Source of the DNA: Paraburkholderia aromaticivorans | Lineage (GTDB): Bacteria > Pseudomonadota > Gammaproteobacteria > Burkholderiales > Burkholderiaceae | NCBI RefSeq assembly: GCF_012689525.1 | Contig: NZ_CP051515.1 | Location: 1,922,001 to 1,986,000, forward strand | Reading direction: 5' to 3' | Length of the DNA stretch: 64,000 nt | The notes under the pieces: model-generated | Told to the model about the DNA's origin: nothing | The model's database searches: none | The model's input: the letters and a program-made list of their open reading frames with translations, nothing else | Position numbers and translations under genes: made by a program | Part shown: positions 62,185 through 64,000 of the stretch, piece by piece | Position numbering within the stretch: position 1 is the stretch's first letter | Layout of the letters: the number at the start of each line of letters is the position of its first letter

Positions 62185-63183
62185 CTACGCGGACAAGCGC
62201 CGCTCGACGCTCGGCGCGTGACCGAACTGCGCGCGATACGCCTTGCTGAAATGACACGCCGAATGAAAGCCGCACACGGCCGTCACGCGCGCAATCGACG
62301 CATCCGTATTGCGCAGCAACTCACGCGCGCGCCGCAACCGCAGCGTCAGGTAATAGTGCGTGGGCGACACGCTCAGGAACATCTTGAACATGCGTTGCAA
62401 ATGCCGCTGCGACAGGTGCACGAGCCGCGCAAGTTCGTCGAGCGATAACGGCTCCTCGATATTCGCTTCCATCAGCCGCACCACCTCGACGAGTTCCGCG
62501 CGCGAGAAGCCGACCCGCGCGTCGACGGGAATATGCTGGTAGTCGGTCGAGCCGCGAATCCGCTCGACGATGAACTGCTCGGACACCTGTGCCGCCACCG
62601 CATGACCCAGCCGCATGTCGACCAGCTTCAGCATCAGGTCGAGCGGCGCGGTGCCGCCGGTGCAGGTCATGCGATCGCGGTCGATCACGAACAGTTCGTC
62701 GGCGAAACGCACATGCGGGTAACTCTTGTGCAACGGCGACATGTCTTCCCAGTGCACGGTGCAGCGGTAGCCGTCGAGCAGGCCCGCGGCCAGCAGCGCA
62801 TACGGTCCCGTGCAAATGCCGCCGAGCGGTATGCCCTTTTCCGCGACGTCGCGCAGCAACGCGATCACCGTGTCGTCCACGTAATCGCGCACGTGCCAGC
62901 CGGCGCAGACGATCAGCACATCCGGCATGCCGGCTTCAGCGAGCGTCGTGGTGGGTTTCACCGTGATGCCGTTACTCGCTCGCGCCGGCTCGCCGTCCGG
63001 CGTAATCACCGACCACCGGTAGTGCTGCGCGCGGCCCACGTAGTTGGCCATGCGCAGTACCTCGACCGCGCTGGTGAACGCGATCATCGAAAAATTCGGC
63101 AGCGTCAGAAAGCCGACGTGCGCAAGCCCGGACAGCGGCGAATCGGCCTCGGGCTCGACTGGCGTGAGCGCGTCGCGCTTCAT
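62185..63183 (-). CDS. AraC-family regulator with amidotransferase-like sensor, inside the choline transport cluster
   Basis: This 332-residue regulator is closely related to GbdR. It has the sensor domain HVGFLTLPNFSMIAFTSAVE and LGGICTGPYALLAAGLLDGY. Its C-terminal AraC domain contains LARLVHLSQRHLQRMFKMFL, THYYLTLRLRRARELLRNT and VCGFHSACHFSKAYRAQFGH. It lies between choW (7 bases upstream) and choX (65 bases downstream) on the same strand, so it is likely co-transcribed with the transporter. It may sense choline, betaine or carnitine. GbdR, encoded at 40024, is its nearest relative in this window. Confidence 0.88.
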   Translation of the reverse strand: MKRDALTPVEPEADSPLSGLAHVGFLTLPNFSMIAFTSAVEVLRMANYVGRAQHYRWSVITPDGEPARASNGITVKPTTTLAEAGMPDVLIVCAGWHVRDYVDDTVIALLRDVAEKGIPLGGICTGPYALLAAGLLDGYRCTVHWEDMSPLHKSYPHVRFADELFVIDRDRMTCTGGTAPLDLMLKLVDMRLGHAVAAQVSEQFIVERIRGSTDYQHIPVDARVGFSRAELVEVVRLMEANIEEPLSLDELARLVHLSQRHLQRMFKMFLSVSPTHYYLTLRLRRARELLRNTDASIARVTAVCGFHSACHFSKAYRAQFGHAPSVERRLSA

Positions 63184-63190
63184 AGGTGGC

Positions 63191-64000
63191 TCAGCCGTGT
63201 TGCGCGGCCGGCTCGCGGCGCACTTTCATGACGCTGCGCAAGCCCGACAGCAGCGGCGCACGCGCCGTGCCCGGCGAACGGCCGAAGCTTTCCGTGATGC
63301 GGTCCAGAATGATCGCGAGCATCACCACTGAGAGTCCGCTTTCAAAGCCGAGCCCGATGTCGAGCCGTTGAATACTGGCCAGTACGTCGTTGCCGAGACC
63401 GCCCGCGCCCACCATCGACGCGATGATCACCATGGAGAGCGCCATCATGATGGTCTGGTTAACGCCGGTCATGATCGACGGCAGCGCATTCGGAAACTGC
63501 ACCTTGTAGAGCAGTTGCAACGGCGTGCAGCCGAACGCCTGCCCTGCTTCGACGATTTCCCGGTTCACATGTTTGATGCCGAGCGACGTAAGACGCACCG
63601 CCGGCGGCATGGCGAAAATCACCGTGGAGAGAATCCCCGGCACGCGGCCGAGACCGAACAGCATCGCCGCCGGAATCAGGTAGACGAAGGCCGGCATGGT
63701 CTGCATCAGGTCGAGCACGGGTCGCACGATCATCTCGACCGTGCGGCTCTTCGCGGTCCAGATGCCGAGCGGCACGCCGAGCAACAGACTGATCAACGTC
63801 GACGACAGCGTCAGGCCAAGCGTGATCACCATCTGATCCCAGAACCCGGTCCCATAGATCAACAGCATGGCTAGCAGCGTGAACAGCGCGAAGCGCCAGC
63901 CCACCCGCCACAGGCCGATGCCGACGAAGAACGCCATCAGCGCCCACATCGGCACAGCTTGCAAGCTGTGTTCGATCACCGCGGCAAAGCTCTCGATCAC
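63191..64000 (-). CDS. choW: Choline/betaine ABC transporter permease (5' end cut by window)
   Basis: The visible 269 codons give a ProW/OpuAB-type permease with about six membrane spans: AVPMWALMAFFVGIGLWRV, FALFTLLAMLLIYGTGFWDQ, LIYGT..., LTLSSTLISLLLGVPLGIWT, and VIFAMPPAVRLTSLGIKHV. The coupling-helix EAA-like motif is EAGQAFGCTPLQLLYKVQFP with NQTIMMALSMVIIASMVGAG. The frame is still open at the window edge and starts there with GTG, so the true start is probably some 20 codons further out. It pairs with ChoX; the gene symbol is by context, since ProW-type permeases for betaine look alike. Confidence 0.88.
   Translation of the reverse strand: MIESFAAVIEHSLQAVPMWALMAFFVGIGLWRVGWRFALFTLLAMLLIYGTGFWDQMVITLGLTLSSTLISLLLGVPLGIWTAKSRTVEMIVRPVLDLMQTMPAFVYLIPAAMLFGLGRVPGILSTVIFAMPPAVRLTSLGIKHVNREIVEAGQAFGCTPLQLLYKVQFPNALPSIMTGVNQTIMMALSMVIIASMVGAGGLGNDVLASIQRLDIGLGFESGLSVVMLAIILDRITESFGRSPGTARAPLLSGLRSVMKVRREPAAQHG

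Overview
The window looks like a GC-rich chromosomal segment of a Burkholderiaceae bacterium, most likely Paraburkholderia. The grounds are a Burkholderia-type trimeric porin (23591-24739), strong GC bias at third codon positions, many LysR, AraC and TetR regulators, and a choline/glycine-betaine gene set of the type known from Pseudomonas and Burkholderia. No tRNA, rRNA, CRISPR array, transposase or prophage gene was recognised.

Region 1 (1 to about 24.7 kb) is mixed accessory metabolism. It holds the start of an ATP-grasp acyl-CoA ligase-like gene, a UPF0182 membrane protein, a Cache-GGDEF diguanylate cyclase, a MarR-GNAT fusion with a perfect palindrome at its start codon, and a LysR regulator with an enoyl-CoA hydratase. 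An ornithine/acetylpolyamine module follows (aphA, ornithine cyclodeaminase, LIV-type binding protein, divergent Lrp regulator). Next come a histidine kinase with two response regulators, divergent from a Tat-exported epoxide hydrolase, then two glutathione transferases with divergent TetR and LysR regulators, a PNPOx/ferredoxin-reductase fusion, and the porin.

Region 2 (about 25 to 64 kb) is an almost complete choline-to-pyruvate island. Choline uptake is by ChoX and ChoW (61-64 kb). BetA and BetB oxidise choline to betaine under BetI (42.6-46.5 kb). GbcAB demethylate betaine to dimethylglycine, DgcAB with a dedicated ETF make sarcosine, and SoxBDAG makes glycine. GlyA converts glycine to serine and SdaA serine to pyruvate. 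The released one-carbon units are handled by FdhA (formaldehyde) and PurU (formyl-THF). Two long minus-strand runs carry most of this: glyA to gbcB plus an orphan betaine-binding protein (39.6-27.1 kb), and sdaA-soxBDAG (56.9-50.2 kb). Three AraC regulators with amidotransferase-like N-terminal domains sit among them; the first is a good GbdR candidate. A class C beta-lactamase-like protein, a cupin and an MFS transporter interrupt the island.

The main oddities are these. A deletion scar at about 25.68 kb removed the 5' ends of a second choX and a divergent LysR gene. A degraded RHS gene (58.8-60.9 kb) keeps an apparently intact C-terminal tip coupled to a candidate immunity gene, with a hairpin over its own ribosome binding site. 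Several strong palindromes sit at regulator promoters. Functional names are by recognition of protein families; no database search was run.
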